A stretch of DNA of 64,000 bases, from the NCBI RefSeq assembly GCF_031181385.1, contig NZ_JAPSKV010000016.1, forward strand, positions 38,298-102,297, in the 5' to 3' direction. Positions 63,843 through 64,000 of the stretch are shown here, one piece after another. The DNA comes from Fredinandcohnia onubensis (lineage in GTDB: Bacteria > Bacillota > Bacilli > Bacillales > Bacillaceae_L). Under the pieces are notes generated by a model. It was not told where the DNA came from. It ran no database searches and was given only the letters and a program-made list of their open reading frames with translations. Position numbers and translations under genes: made by a program. Each line of letters starts with the position of its first letter. Positions within the stretch are counted from its first letter, which is position 1.

Positions 63843-64000
63843 GGCTCTATAATATTTGTTGGGGTTGTCCTACAATTTGTATGCAAAAAAATACACGCAT
63901 ACATCCAATTCTTTTATACTTGAATTGTCGAGAAACAAGTAAAGAAATGGAGATGCGTGTATATGAATTTTAACATTTCTATTCCAGGATTTAAAGATGT
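63843..64000 (+). mobile_element. Left end of a second ISL3-family element (runs off the window)
   Basis: Begins GGCTCTATAATATTTGTTGG and is nearly identical to the reverse complement of 35975 down to about 35820. It lies 48 bp after ilvE. It may be the full-length parent of the deleted copy at 35246-35975; the rest is outside the window. Confidence 0.85.
63963..64000 (+). CDS. ISL3 transposase, first codons only
   Basis: ATG 63963 starts MNFNISIPGFKD, the same N-terminus as the remnant at 35855. Only 12 codons are in the window, so integrity cannot be judged. GTG 63957 is an alternative start. Confidence 0.75.
   Translation, partial: MNFNISIPGFKD

Overview
The window looks like chromosome from a low-GC Gram-positive bacterium of the Bacillaceae. 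Supporting signs are the dgkB-rlmCD gene order known from Bacillus subtilis, AGGAGG-type ribosome binding sites with frequent TTG/GTG starts, rho-independent terminators after most operons, a RocR/sigma-54 ornithine gene, potABCD, and an ECF41 sigma factor. A denitrification-capable aerobe would fit the heme-copper cluster at 28.8-32.6 kb. The species is not assigned.

Layout. 0-2.4 kb: end of dgkB, rlmCD and a small conserved gene. 2.6-9.0 kb: a fumarase/aspartase-superfamily lyase, an MFS exporter, an M20 amidohydrolase, an EamA permease and a divergent LysR regulator. 9.0-11.5 kb: a one-cysteine HxlR/DUF24 regulator divergent from a catechol 2,3-dioxygenase and a flavin monooxygenase. 11.5-16.1 kb: an IS110-type element inserted in a dispersed repeat, then a TetR-MMPL pair with three TetR operators. 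16.3-18.0 kb: a NERD protein and four tandem copies of a 154-bp repeat. 18.0-21.8 kb: potABCD on the minus strand. 22.1-24.4 kb: a c-di-GMP riboswitch controlling a GAF-GGDEF protein, and a DUF2653/membrane protein pair. 24.7-28.5 kb: a heme O synthase paralogue and an autoregulated ECF41 operon with a visible cognate promoter. 28.8-32.6 kb: a CuA-containing B-type heme-copper enzyme behind an Fnr box; its subunit I lacks the active-site tyrosine, which points to a nitric oxide reductase rather than an oxidase. 32.7-36.0 kb: a trans-sulfuration PLP enzyme, a second 154-bp repeat array, and an internally deleted ISL3 element. 36.0-38.9 kb: rocR and rocD. 39.4-50.7 kb: an ABC importer operon of LplABC type that also encodes three predicted metal-dependent hydrolases, a MATE exporter, a YesL-like protein and a DeoR regulator. 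51-58.6 kb: a DDAH-like enzyme, an MHS transporter, an ornithine cyclodeaminase homologue, a DUF2254 protein, a cupin, and tyrosine phenol-lyase. 58.6-64 kb: a YlmA-like ATPase, a chemoreceptor, a Gfo/Idh/MocA dehydrogenase, ilvE, and the left end of another ISL3 copy.

How parts fit together. Tyrosine phenol-lyase releases phenol, and the catE-like dioxygenase with its thiol-type regulator deals with catechols or quinones, so the window has two aromatic-handling sites. RocR/RocD, the DDAH-like enzyme and the cyclodeaminase homologue suggest arginine/ornithine turnover. A dispersed 157-bp repeat carrying two 16-bp palindromes exactly 54 bp apart lies before the MFS gene and, split by the IS110 element, before tetR; a related palindrome pair lies before tyrosine phenol-lyase. 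It may be an operator cassette or a mobile repeat. No tRNA, rRNA or CRISPR array was seen.
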